From assembly GCA_963843755.1 (NCBI GenBank), contig CAWJLS010000005.1, forward strand, positions 518,768-582,767: a DNA stretch of 64,000 bases. Reading direction: 5' to 3'. The notes beneath the pieces were generated by a model. That model saw only the letters and a program-made list of their open reading frames with translations, was not told where the DNA came from and ran no database searches. Of this stretch, positions 9,526 to 17,664 are shown one piece after another. The stretch comes from CAWJLS01 sp963843755 (lineage in GTDB: Bacteria > Acidobacteriota > Thermoanaerobaculia > Multivoradales > DATKCC01). Position 1 is the stretch's first letter. Every line of letters begins with the position of its first letter. Made by a program: the position numbers and the translations under genes.

Positions 9526-11889
9526 ATGAACGGATGCATGAATAGAACGTCGAGGAGCGCGACGAGCGTGCTTCTCGGAGCGCTGGCGCTGCTACTGGTC
9601 GTGCCGGCAACATACGCCGCGACGCCCAATGTGGTGGTCAATGCCAGCTACGTAGGCAACCCGCAGGTGAACCAACGAGTGCGTGGCATGGTCGACTTCG
9701 ACATCCTGGATGGCTCGCGCCTGCGCTCGGTGACCTGGGAGCAGATCGCCGGCGCACCTGCGCGGCTGATGCCGTTGGCCAACCACGCCGTGCGTGTGCG
9801 GTTGGCGGACGCGGGTACCTATCGCAACTACCTGATCGACGTGCTCGGCGAGCCGCCCGTTCCGCCGGAGCTTCCGGTGCCGGCCGGCGACGACGACGAG
9901 TACAGCGGCGGCCTGCAGAACCGCTGGCAGGTGGTGGGAATCAGCCCGCTGGCCCTCGAGGACGCCGAGACGATCACTCTCCAGGTCACAGTGCTGACCA
10001 CCTCCGGGGAGTACAAGGCGACGGTCGACGTCAGCGTGCCGCTGGCCTACGGGATCACCACCGGCCTCAAGAACGTGCCGATCAACCAGCCGGTCCTGCT
10101 CTACGGCAAGGAACAGAACAACTACCAGTGGAGCTTCGCCTCCAAGCCCTTCGCATCCGACGCGGTCCTGCGTGCGGCCAACACCCGCTCGCCGTACTTC
10201 ACCCCCGACGCCCCCGGCGTCTACGAGGTGCAGGTCCACGACGCCGGCGCCAACTCGCAGGTCACGCTCACCATCTACGCCGGCACCTGGCGCGGCGTGA
10301 TCACGGGGCAGGAGCACAACGGCGATCAGATCGCCGACTCGACCTGCACCAACTGCCACAACGGAACGATCGCGCCCGACCAGTTCACGCCGTGGGCGGC
10401 CACCGGGCATGCGCACATCCTCACCGACAACATCAACACGTCCGACCACTACGGCACCAACTGCTTCAGTTGCCACACCGTCGGATACGACCTGGCGAAC
10501 GCCAACAACGGCATCGACGAGGCGTCGGACTACGCCGGCTTCCTGGCCTCCGACCTGCTGCACGGCGCGGCGTCCGGGAACTGGACGACGATGCTCCGCG
10601 AGTTCCCGGCCACGGCCCAGAAGTCCAACATCCAGTGCGAGAACTGCCACGGTCCGCAGGTCATCGCCAACGACACGAGCCCGGCGCACGGGCTGAGCGG
10701 TGTGGCCGTCGGCGACCCGCGCATGAGCCTTTCGTCCGACCTGTGCGGTAGCTGTCACGGCGAGCCGCTGCGCCACGGGCGCTTCCAGCAGTGGCAGCTC
10801 TCCGGGCATGCCAACTACGAGCTCGCCGTCGACGAAGGCCAGAGCGGGACCTGTGCCCGCTGCCACACCGTCAACGGCTTCCTCGAGTGGGTCCCGGTGC
10901 TCCTCGGACAGGTTCCGGGCAAGGAGCCCGGCGACAGCGTCGCGGTCACCTGGACCCCCGACGAGACCCACCCGCAGACCTGCGTCACCTGCCACGATCC
11001 CCACGACGTGGGCACCACGACAGGTGTCGGCACCGACGCGAAGATCCGCATCTCGGGCAAGACCGCGATGCTGGACGCGGGCTTCCAGGCCAACGGCGTC
11101 GGCTCCGGCGCCATCTGCATGACCTGCCACAACTCGCGCCGCGGCCTGCGCAACGACAAGACCTTCGCCGGGATCGACGATCTCGATCGCGCGACCCACC
11201 CCGGTCCGCAGACGGACGTCCTGATGGGCCAGAACGCGTTCCTGGTCACCACCGGCGTGCGCGGGCGGCACTCGTTGATCCACAACACCTGCGTCACGTG
11301 CCACATGGAGGAGACCACGCCTCCGGAGTCGCTCTCCTACGAGGGCGGTGGCACCAACCACACCTTCTTCGCCGGCAAAGAGGTGTGCGCCAAGTGCCAC
11401 ACCGGCATCGACATCGACAACCTGCAGTCCGGCTTCGAGGCCATGATCGAGGATCTCGGCACGGCGATCGGAGCCAAGTTCAAGTCGGTGATGGCCGCGC
11501 AGATCGCGGCCGGCAACACCATCGACCTGGCCGGTACGCAGCTCACCGACGCCAGCACCATCCAGCGCATCGAGCTCACCGAGTCCCACGGCCGCCAGGC
11601 GATCAACGTCGTCTTCAAGGGCGGCTCGCGCCTCGACACCGTCGGGGTGGGGAGCATCATGGTGAACCTCCCGATGCCCACGGGGCCGGTGCCGATCTAC
11701 TCGGTCAGCGGCGAGGGCCTGCCCAAGGCCTTCTGGAACTACGGGCTGCTCGAGGCCGACGGCAGCGAGGGCGCGCACAACCCGACCTGGGTTCTCAACG
11801 TGCTCGACGAGTCGTTGGACGCGGTCGGTTCGACGGCCTCTCGCCGCCTGAGCCGGCGTGACCTCGTCGTCGGAATGAAGGTGAAGTAG
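9526..11889 (+). CDS. Secreted nonahaem c-type cytochrome
   Basis: This 787-residue protein has a signal peptide (hydrophobic core about 15-27, cleavage after TYA) and is preceded by a GGAGAGGGAGG ribosome site. Residues about 35-265 form a beta-rich, Ig-like region without Cys. Nine CxxCH haem motifs follow between about 273 and 622: CTNCH, CFSCH, CENCH, CGSCH, CARCH, CVTCH, CMTCH, CVTCH and CAKCH. The C-terminal ~160 residues lack haem motifs. The layout fits a periplasmic or surface electron carrier. It is the first gene of an operon with an outer-membrane barrel and a 25-haem cytochrome, behind a candidate sigma-54 promoter. The substrate or terminal acceptor is unknown. The alternative start at 9538 would shorten the signal peptide by four residues. 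Confidence 0.92.
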   Translation: MNGCMNRTSRSATSVLLGALALLLVVPATYAATPNVVVNASYVGNPQVNQRVRGMVDFDILDGSRLRSVTWEQIAGAPARLMPLANHAVRVRLADAGTYRNYLIDVLGEPPVPPELPVPAGDDDEYSGGLQNRWQVVGISPLALEDAETITLQVTVLTTSGEYKATVDVSVPLAYGITTGLKNVPINQPVLLYGKEQNNYQWSFASKPFASDAVLRAANTRSPYFTPDAPGVYEVQVHDAGANSQVTLTIYAGTWRGVITGQEHNGDQIADSTCTNCHNGTIAPDQFTPWAATGHAHILTDNINTSDHYGTNCFSCHTVGYDLANANNGIDEASDYAGFLASDLLHGAASGNWTTMLREFPATAQKSNIQCENCHGPQVIANDTSPAHGLSGVAVGDPRMSLSSDLCGSCHGEPLRHGRFQQWQLSGHANYELAVDEGQSGTCARCHTVNGFLEWVPVLLGQVPGKEPGDSVAVTWTPDETHPQTCVTCHDPHDVGTTTGVGTDAKIRISGKTAMLDAGFQANGVGSGAICMTCHNSRRGLRNDKTFAGIDDLDRATHPGPQTDVLMGQNAFLVTTGVRGRHSLIHNTCVTCHMEETTPPESLSYEGGGTNHTFFAGKEVCAKCHTGIDIDNLQSGFEAMIEDLGTAIGAKFKSVMAAQIAAGNTIDLAGTQLTDASTIQRIELTESHGRQAINVVFKGGSRLDTVGVGSIMVNLPMPTGPVPIYSVSGEGLPKAFWNYGLLEADGSEGAHNPTWVLNVLDESLDAVGSTASRRLSRRDLVVGMKVK

Positions 11890-11897
11890 ACGACTCT

Positions 11898-11937
11898 GCG
11901 GCTCTCCCCTCTCGGTTCGCCGGCAGGGGAGAGCCGC
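11898..11937 (+). terminator. Strong intercistronic hairpin after the nonahaem cytochrome
   Basis: A perfect 13-bp inverted repeat (GCGGCTCTCCCCT at 11898-11910 with its complement at 11925-11937) begins 8 nt after the stop codon. No T-run follows, so it is more likely a transcript-stabilising or attenuating hairpin that sets the cytochrome-to-porin ratio than a full terminator. Confidence 0.6.
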
Positions 11938-11962
11938 GTTCTGCAAACCGCGGAAGGTTGCC

Positions 11963-13282
11963 ATGCGTATCAAGCTGCCACTGCTCTGCCTCCTGCTCGC
12001 GATCCTCCCCTCGGCCGCTGTCGCCCAGAGCTTTCGCGGCGAGCTGACCACGCGGTATCGAGACCGCTGGGGCTCCTCGGACTGGGCCGACGAGGACTTC
12101 TACTCCTACCTGCGGCTGTCCTTCGGACAAGAGGGGTGGCGCTACGACGGCAAGGATTCGCAGGGTCTGAGCGGCGCCCTTTCGGTGCGCTGGGACCAGG
12201 ACCTGCAAACCCGCCGCAACGAGATCGACGACGGCAAGAACGACCTGCGCGTCTACTACGCCTACCTGGACGTCAACAAGATCAAGCATTTCGACCTGCG
12301 CCTCGGCCGGCAGTTCCTCGACGAGGCGGAGGGGTTCAACCTCACCGGCATCAAGGGCATCTACTCCGTCCCCTGGAAGCACATGCGCTTCGGCCTGTTC
12401 GCCGGACAGCCGGTGAGCTACTACACGGCCATCGGAAGCGACGAGCGGGCCGGAGGCCTGACCTGGTCGCTCCACCCCGGCGACCGCGCGCTGCTGCGCG
12501 GCAGTTGGATCCACCTGGAAGAGGATGCGGTCGATAGCGACGTCGTGACGCTCGCATACCGCCAGGCCTTCGCCCAGGGCTCCAACCTCTACGTGACCGC
12601 CCGTACCCTCGACTTCAACATCTTCAACGAGGTCGTGGGGGGGAGCTGGCACATCGACTCGGCGAACCTGCTGCTCACAGGAAACTACCGGCGCCAGGAG
12701 GAGATCAACGACTCGAGCTCCATGTACTTCGGCGACCTCTCGACGGTCATCGGCCCGAGCCGGCCGTACCAGCAATTGACCCTCAACGTCAGCCGGCCGC
12801 TGGGCGAGCTCGCCTCGGTGGGTGTCGGCTTCTCGCGCCGGGAGCTTCTCCAGGATGGCGAGAACCGCGGCAACCAGGAGTTCGACCGCTACTTCGCCGA
12901 CCTCTTCCTCACCGAGCAGGCGCTGCACGGCTTCTACGCCAGCCTCGACTTCAGCCGCTGGGAGACCGACCGCGACTCGAGCTCCACGCTCGCCGGTTCG
13001 CTCGGGCACCAGTTCTTCGACGAGCGCCTGCGGCTCGACGTCGGCAGCTTCTACGCCAAGTACGACCTGCAACGCACCTTCGACATCCTCGACCAGGTGC
13101 CGCAGGAGCGCTACGACGTGCGCAGCCACTACTTGCGGGCCGAGTGGCGGGTGCGCCACCGGTACCGCGTGCGCGTCGACTTCGACCGCAGCACGGACTC
13201 CACCTCTGACACGGCCTACTACGAAGCCGAGCTGAGATTCGGCCTCGACCTCGGATTCCTCGGCAAGGGCGAAAAGCGATGA
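11963..13282 (+). CDS. Outer-membrane beta-barrel, porin-cytochrome type
   Basis: This 439-residue protein has a signal peptide (cleavage after VAQ). The body alternates polar and aromatic residues in about 10-residue strands with short turns, for example SYLRLSFGQ, ALSVRWDQDL, LRVYYAYLDV, FDLRLGRQFL, LRADV-like strands and YYEAELRFGLDLGFLG at the end. No catalytic domain is visible. Barrels placed between multihaem cytochromes act as sheaths that carry electrons across the outer membrane (MtrB/PioB and Pcc-type logic). This protein may do the same, although I see no direct similarity to those families. Its stop overlaps the next gene by 4 nt, showing translational coupling. Confidence 0.75.
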   Translation: MRIKLPLLCLLLAILPSAAVAQSFRGELTTRYRDRWGSSDWADEDFYSYLRLSFGQEGWRYDGKDSQGLSGALSVRWDQDLQTRRNEIDDGKNDLRVYYAYLDVNKIKHFDLRLGRQFLDEAEGFNLTGIKGIYSVPWKHMRFGLFAGQPVSYYTAIGSDERAGGLTWSLHPGDRALLRGSWIHLEEDAVDSDVVTLAYRQAFAQGSNLYVTARTLDFNIFNEVVGGSWHIDSANLLLTGNYRRQEEINDSSSMYFGDLSTVIGPSRPYQQLTLNVSRPLGELASVGVGFSRRELLQDGENRGNQEFDRYFADLFLTEQALHGFYASLDFSRWETDRDSSSTLAGSLGHQFFDERLRLDVGSFYAKYDLQRTFDILDQVPQERYDVRSHYLRAEWRVRHRYRVRVDFDRSTDSTSDTAYYEAELRFGLDLGFLGKGEKR

Positions 13283-15048
13283 ACGGCATCCGCGGCAACT
13301 CCCGGCGTCTCTTCCACCTCCTCCCGGCGGCGTTTCTCCTCTCCCTGCTCGCCTCTCCGGCCCCAGCTCAGGACGTCCAGGGCGCCCAGGGTGGAGACGA
13401 AGGCGCGGCCCCGGCCTCGGCCTTCCAGCATGCGATCCACCTGGACGGCGGGCTCGACTGTGCCACCTGCCACCTCTCCGAAGGCGCGGAGGCGGTGACG
13501 ATCCCGACGCAGCAGACCTGTTCCGACTGCCACGCCGAGGGCGAGGTCACGGCGCCGCCGGCGCCGGCCCCGAAGAAGCACGAGTGGCTCTTCCCCCACG
13601 ACGAGCACATCGCGGTCATCGATGACTGCACGACCTGCCACGACACCAAGCGGCCGGTTCCCGTGGCGAAGCTGAAGATGTCGGACTGCCTCGCCTGTCA
13701 CCAGGAGAACGGCGTCGAGCTCGGCTGCAAGGACTGCCACACGCGGATCGACGCCAACACCCCGCCAGGCCCTGGCACTTTGCCTCTCCTCGATCACTCG
13801 CAGGATTGGGAGCAGCGCCACGGCGAGATCAGCAAAGTCGTCGGCGACCAGTGCGCGCTCTGTCACCAGGTGCCGCAGGACTGCAATTCCTGCCACCTCG
13901 ACAAGCCGCCGCGCTCGCACACCCGCCTGTGGAAGATCAAGACCCACGGCCGCGAGGCAGAGGTCGATCGCCAGCGCTGCCAGGCCTGCCACCAGGACCA
14001 GAGCTTCTGCATCGAGTGCCACCAGGACACCCAGCCGCTCTCCCACACGCCGGTCTGGGGCGCGCTCGGCAACCAGCACTGCCAGAGCTGCCACCTGCCG
14101 CTGGCGGACACTGCGTGCTCGACCTGCCACGACTCCATCGACCTGCACGAGACCGAGCGGCCGGCGTCCCACGTCCCGACCTGGGGTCAGCCGGCGAACC
14201 AGCACTGCCAGAGCTGTCATCTGCCGCTGGCCGACAACTCGTGCGTGCTCTGCCACAAGACGCTGGAGGCGCACCAGACCGAGGCGCCGACCAACACCCA
14301 CGTAGGCGGATGGGGCCAGCCGGCGAACAACCACTGCAACAGTTGCCACCTGCCGCTGGCAGACAACTACTGCGCGGTCTGCCACACGAACGTGGACGCC
14401 CACAAGAGCCAGGCGCCGGCCAACACCCACGTCGGCGGCTGGGGAGAGCCCACGGACAACCACTGCCAGAGCTGCCACCTGCCGCTGTCGGACACCTACT
14501 GTGCGACCTGTCACGACGGAACGCCGTCGCACGAGTCGCCGCCGGCCTCCCACCGCGGAAGCTGGGGTCCGCCGGTGAACAACCACTGCAACAGTTGCCA
14601 CCTGCCGCTGGCCGACACCTCCTGCGCCGTCTGCCACACCCAGGGCGATCTGCAGAAGCATCAGAACGCCCCGCCGCCGGCGACCCACGACGTCACCTGG
14701 GGCGGCCGCCTGAACCGGCACTGCCAGAGCTGCCACCTGCCGCTGTCGGACAACCTCTGCGCGGTCTGCCACCAGGACCTGTCGTCGCACGACGTGCCGC
14801 CGCCGTCGCACTCCGATCCGTACTGGAACCGGACGCCGACGGTCAACCACTGCGAAAACTGTCACTTCCCGGTGGTCGACGAGAGCTGCAGCGTCTGCCA
14901 TCGCAGGGACGACCACCCGAGCGCTCCGACGATGCCGGAGACCCACGATCCCAACGCGGACTGCCTGTACTGCCACCCGGCGGCGCGGCCGACCAACCAC
15001 CCGTTGACCGACATCGAGACCTGCCTGCGCTGCCACAAGCTGCCGTAG
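13279..15048 (+). CDS. Secreted 25-haem c-type cytochrome with tandem dihaem repeats
   Basis: This 589-residue exported protein (signal peptide ending near PAPAQ) contains 25 CxxCH motifs, about one haem per 23 residues. The first nine are irregularly spaced. The next fourteen sit in seven tandem units of 41-45 residues, each starting CQSCHLPLADxxCxxCH (variants CNSCH and CENCH). Most then run through a His, a Trp-Gly turn and a further His before the next unit. Two more haem sites (CLYCH, CLRCH) close the protein. Extra His residues in each unit could be axial ligands. The extended, repetitive architecture would suit a long electron wire at or beyond the outer membrane. That role is inferred from architecture and from the adjacent barrel and nonahaem cytochrome. 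It starts within ATGA of the barrel gene. Confidence 0.93.
   Translation: MNGIRGNSRRLFHLLPAAFLLSLLASPAPAQDVQGAQGGDEGAAPASAFQHAIHLDGGLDCATCHLSEGAEAVTIPTQQTCSDCHAEGEVTAPPAPAPKKHEWLFPHDEHIAVIDDCTTCHDTKRPVPVAKLKMSDCLACHQENGVELGCKDCHTRIDANTPPGPGTLPLLDHSQDWEQRHGEISKVVGDQCALCHQVPQDCNSCHLDKPPRSHTRLWKIKTHGREAEVDRQRCQACHQDQSFCIECHQDTQPLSHTPVWGALGNQHCQSCHLPLADTACSTCHDSIDLHETERPASHVPTWGQPANQHCQSCHLPLADNSCVLCHKTLEAHQTEAPTNTHVGGWGQPANNHCNSCHLPLADNYCAVCHTNVDAHKSQAPANTHVGGWGEPTDNHCQSCHLPLSDTYCATCHDGTPSHESPPASHRGSWGPPVNNHCNSCHLPLADTSCAVCHTQGDLQKHQNAPPPATHDVTWGGRLNRHCQSCHLPLSDNLCAVCHQDLSSHDVPPPSHSDPYWNRTPTVNHCENCHFPVVDESCSVCHRRDDHPSAPTMPETHDPNADCLYCHPAARPTNHPLTDIETCLRCHKLP
14080..14918 (+). repeat. In-frame tandem repeat encoding dihaem units
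   Basis: Seven units of roughly 125-135 bp lie head to tail inside the 25-haem cytochrome gene. The most constant DNA block encodes HCQSCHLPL; repeats differ mostly in the linker. Strong DNA identity among neighbouring units indicates recent duplication or gene conversion within the array. Confidence 0.85.
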
Positions 15049-15072
15049 GAAGGACGGACCGCGCACGCTCTG

Positions 15073-15108
15073 TCCCGGGCCGGGAGCACTCCTGGCCCGG
15101 GATGTTTT
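15073..15108 (+). terminator. Rho-independent terminator of the cytochrome operon
   Basis: A 13-bp stem (TCCCGGGCCGGGA with its partner, one G-T pair) closes on the tetraloop GCAC and is followed by TGTTTTGT. It lies 25 nt after the 25-haem cytochrome stop. Confidence 0.85.
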
Positions 15109-15242
15109 GTCTCTGCCCCCAGGGCGCTCGCGACGATCGGAGCGGGCGCCGACGCAGCCTTGAGGGAAGACCGTTTCCGAAATCGTTGGAGAGCCTACGG
15201 ATCGAAGTGTCGAGGCTGTTCAAACGATCGAGGAGGTCGACG

Positions 15243-15548
15243 ATGCGTCAGCCAGTCCTCGCGAACGTCGCACGGGTCGCGCTGCTCGCGATCACCGTCC
15301 TCGGAGTGGGCTGTGCCCACCTCGCCGGGGCACCGCCGCATCCGGGGTCGTCGACCCCGGTCGGAAACGGAACCGCAACCGAGGGGCCGACCCACAAGGT
15401 CCTGTGCAACTGCGCCTGTCTCGGTCTTCGGTACACGTTCGACGTTCCACCCAGCGAGTGCAAGCAGCTCCGAGGAGCCGCGTGCCATCGCGGGGAGATG
15501 GAGGGAACGCTCGGCGATTGCCATCTGGAGGCCGTGCCGATCGAGTAG
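15243..15548 (+). CDS. Small Cys-rich lipoprotein, unknown function
   Basis: This 101-residue protein starts at ATG 15243 behind a GAGGAGG ribosome site. A short lipoprotein signal ends in the lipobox LGVGC, with Cys24 as the lipidated residue. The mature part has a Gly/Pro/Thr-rich linker and then six Cys residues (CNCAC, SECKQ, AACHRG and GDCH). The spacing suggests disulphides or metal binding, and there is no CxxCH haem motif. I do not recognise the family. It lies just after the cytochrome operon terminator, so it is transcribed separately. Confidence 0.65.
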   Translation: MRQPVLANVARVALLAITVLGVGCAHLAGAPPHPGSSTPVGNGTATEGPTHKVLCNCACLGLRYTFDVPPSECKQLRGAACHRGEMEGTLGDCHLEAVPIE

Positions 15549-15582
15549 GTGCGGGGCTCGCCCCTGCCGGTCTCTCTCGGGC

Positions 15583-16221
15583 TCAGGCGGGGCGCCGCCC
15601 CGAGCGGTCCGGATCGAGACGGCAGGTACGCCAGCTCTCGACAAGGGCGGCGGTGACGGCGAGCGCCACGGTGATTCCCCACATGGCGAATGAGGCGAGG
15701 GGCGGAACGACGAGACTGGTCGAGAGCCCGACCAGGCCGCCCCAGAAGAGAATCCGGCCGAGCGTGCGATGCGCCCGGTCCCAGGCGAGGCGGCTCTGGG
15801 TCGTCCAGGGGACGCGGATCCCCATGGCACTGCCGGGCTTCAGCTTACCGATGCCGGCGCCCTTGAGTGCGATCACGATCCAGAGCAGGAGGGAGAACCC
15901 GCGGACCGTGGCGGCGGCTGCGGGGACGATGTCCGGCACGATGCGATAGGCGGCGACGACCAGCGTGCCGAGCGCGATCACCGCCAGGACGGCCACGCGC
16001 GAGGCGAAGACCCAGGATGCCGCGCCGCGATTCGGCGGACTCCGGAGGATCTTCCTCTGGTTCGCGACGAACAGCGCGGTCACGAGCAAGAAATAGCCGT
16101 CCGAGGAGCGGAGGAGACCGCCGGTCATCCAGAGGCTGGCGTAGATGGCGATCTGGAACGCCATCAGGATCAATCCCGCCCTCTCCAGGAAGTCGAAGTC
16201 TCGGGCTGTTTCATCCGTCAT
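15583..16221 (-). CDS. SdpI-family membrane protein
   Basis: This 212-residue membrane protein has about six hydrophobic segments. The diagnostic SdpI segment GIRVPWTTQSRLAWDRAHR followed by LGRILFWGGLVGL lies in the C-terminal third. In Bacillus, SdpI gives immunity to the SdpC killing peptide and sequesters the repressor SdpR. Here the partner regulator is present (16218-16535) but no sdpABC-like toxin genes are seen. The start was set at the ATG overlapping the regulator stop by 4 nt. A longer frame upstream is the regulator read out of frame. Confidence 0.8.
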   Translation of the reverse strand: MTDETARDFDFLERAGLILMAFQIAIYASLWMTGGLLRSSDGYFLLVTALFVANQRKILRSPPNRGAASWVFASRVAVLAVIALGTLVVAAYRIVPDIVPAAAATVRGFSLLLWIVIALKGAGIGKLKPGSAMGIRVPWTTQSRLAWDRAHRTLGRILFWGGLVGLSTSLVVPPLASFAMWGITVALAVTAALVESWRTCRLDPDRSGRRPA

Positions 16222-16535
16222 ACCGGTTTCCTCCTCAGCTTTGTCCGCGCAGTGGTGCCACCGTCGCGCTCGAGATCTCCCGCTTTCATCATGCCGAGCA
16301 GGAAGCCGACCGCTTCTTCGGCGGCCGAGATGTTGAGGCGGTAGCGCACCGTATTGCCGTCGCGTTCGGCCTCGACCAGATCCGCCTCCTTGAGCACCGT
16401 CAGATGGCCCGTGACCGAGGGCCACGCCATGTCGAACTCGGCGGCGATCTCCCCGGAGGCGAGCGGCCCCGCCTGGAGCATTGCGACGATCTTGCGCCGT
16501 GCCGGATGGCTCAGGGCTTTGAAGATCTTGTTCAT
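16218..16535 (-). CDS. ArsR/SdpR-type winged-helix repressor
   Basis: This 105-residue ArsR-family regulator begins MNKIFKALSHPARRKIVAML, the classic ArsR opening. A recognition region (SGEIAAEFDMAWPSVTGHLTVLKEADLV) and a wing (ERDGNTVRYRLN) follow. No metal-binding ELCVCDL-like Cys motif is present, which separates it from metal sensors and fits the SdpR subgroup paired with SdpI. It is the first gene of a two-gene operon and probably autorepresses through the palindrome at 16544-16555. An upstream in-frame ATG at 16571 would overlap the palindrome and is less likely. Confidence 0.82.
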   Translation of the reverse strand: MNKIFKALSHPARRKIVAMLQAGPLASGEIAAEFDMAWPSVTGHLTVLKEADLVEAERDGNTVRYRLNISAAEEAVGFLLGMMKAGDLERDGGTTARTKLRRKPV

Positions 16536-16543
16536 AGGTCGTA

Positions 16544-16555
16544 TCCTAATTAGGA
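16544..16555. promoter_or_regulatory. Palindromic operator candidate for the SdpR-like repressor
   Basis: TCCTAATTAGGA is a perfect 12-bp palindrome, AT-rich at its centre in a GC-rich region, 8 nt upstream of the regulator start codon. That position is typical for autoregulation by ArsR-family proteins. Confidence 0.5.
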
Positions 16556-16595
16556 AAGATCCGAATTGCAAGTCCGCGCGTCACCAGAGGAGCCC

Positions 16596-16952
16596 TCAGC
16601 GCCACGACCGCCGCTGCGGCGAAGGCCGTGGCCGGAACCAGTCGCGGCGTGTTGTCCAGGGCGGAAGGTGCCAGAACCCCCAGACGACTCCGAGAATCGC
16701 GGAGCTGAGGAGGGCCCACCAGCTACGCGTTCCGATCCGGGCCCCGGTGCCACGCAGGCGATCCAGGACGATGGCCGCCAGGGCGGGCCCGAATCCCAGG
16801 CCGATGATGGCCTTTTCGAGAGCCCAGTCGCCTCTCGTCAGAAGCGGAGCCAGAAACCAGACCGACCAAGTGATGGGGAAGCACATCAAGACGTAGGCCA
16901 CGACCGGATGGGCTGTCAGGGTGGACGGCGGTGGCTCTTGATGGCCCTCCAT
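16596..16952 (-). pseudogene. CPBP intramembrane protease remnant with internal deletion
   Basis: The 118-residue frame begins like a CPBP-family protease: an N-terminal hydrophobic segment HPVVAYVLMCFPITW, then GFGPALAAIVLDRLRG. It jumps directly to the VVWGFWHLP segment that normally comes much later. The EExxR catalytic motif between them is absent, and after WHLP the frame ends without the last membrane segments. The family is usually about twice this length. This is best read as a gene that lost an internal block and its 3' end. Confidence 0.6.
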
Positions 16953-17073
16953 GGGGGTCTCCCGTGCGATCCGAGCGGCTGGCCCCCGGGGCTTGGCCGG
17001 GGCCCTCCGCTACTACGGACGGTGCGGGGAGACCTGACGTCGAACCTGCGGCGCGCTGCCCGCCGCCGGCGCC

Positions 17074-17661
17074 CTACTGTGCCAGGAAGCTGTGGACTCC
17101 GTCGATCAGCATCTGGATGGCGACCGTCACCAGCACCATGCCCATCAGCCGCTCGACGGCGATCAGTCCCCGGGTGCCGAAGAAACGGCGCATGCCGCTG
17201 GCGAAGTAGATGATGACGGCGGTGACCAGCCAGGCGAGCAGGAGGGCGAGGAACCACTCCGGCCAGCGGGTCGGCTCACGGCTCATCAGTAGGAGCTCGG
17301 TGGCGAAGGTCGACGGTCCGGCGACGTAGGGGATCGCGAGCGGCACGATGAACGGCTCGCCCTCGGACTCCTCGCGGAGCGACCGGTCGGGCGTCGGGAA
17401 GATCATCCGCAGGGCGATCAGCAGGAGGATGACGCCGCCGGCCAGGCTCAGGGCCGGCTCCGAGATGCCGAGGAGCGCCAGGGCGTAGCGTCCGGCGAAC
17501 AGGAAGACGACCAGCACGCCGAGGGCGATCACCAGCTCCCGAAAGACGACCCGCTTCTGACGCGCCGGAGCGACCTGGGTCAGCGTCGCCAGGAAGAACG
17601 GCACGTTGCCGAGCGGGTCCATCACCAGGAAGAGCAGGACGGCGGCGGAGAGAACGGTCAT
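17074..17661 (-). CDS. MarC-family inner-membrane protein
   Basis: This 195-residue protein has six hydrophobic segments typical of MarC/YhgN proteins. Family signatures are FLVMDPLGNVPFFL near the N-terminus, AGGVILLLIALRM in the middle, FIVPLAIPYVAGPSTFATELL, and AVERLMGMVLVTVAIQMLIDG at the end. The biochemical function of the family is unsettled; the original link to antibiotic resistance was not upheld. It follows a DUF5946-like gene by 3 nt, so the two probably form an operon. Confidence 0.88.
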   Translation of the reverse strand: MTVLSAAVLLFLVMDPLGNVPFFLATLTQVAPARQKRVVFRELVIALGVLVVFLFAGRYALALLGISEPALSLAGGVILLLIALRMIFPTPDRSLREESEGEPFIVPLAIPYVAGPSTFATELLLMSREPTRWPEWFLALLLAWLVTAVIIYFASGMRRFFGTRGLIAVERLMGMVLVTVAIQMLIDGVHSFLAQ

Positions 17662-17664
17662 GGC

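Noticed and set aside
9592..12051. An 819-residue minus-strand frame opposite the nonahaem cytochrome
   Set aside because: The haem motifs, signal peptide and ribosome site are on the plus strand; the minus frame is a codon-bias artefact.
14080..14918. Regular ~130-bp repeats considered as a CRISPR array
   Set aside because: The repeats are in frame inside a cytochrome gene, are too long and encode haem motifs; no cas genes are present.
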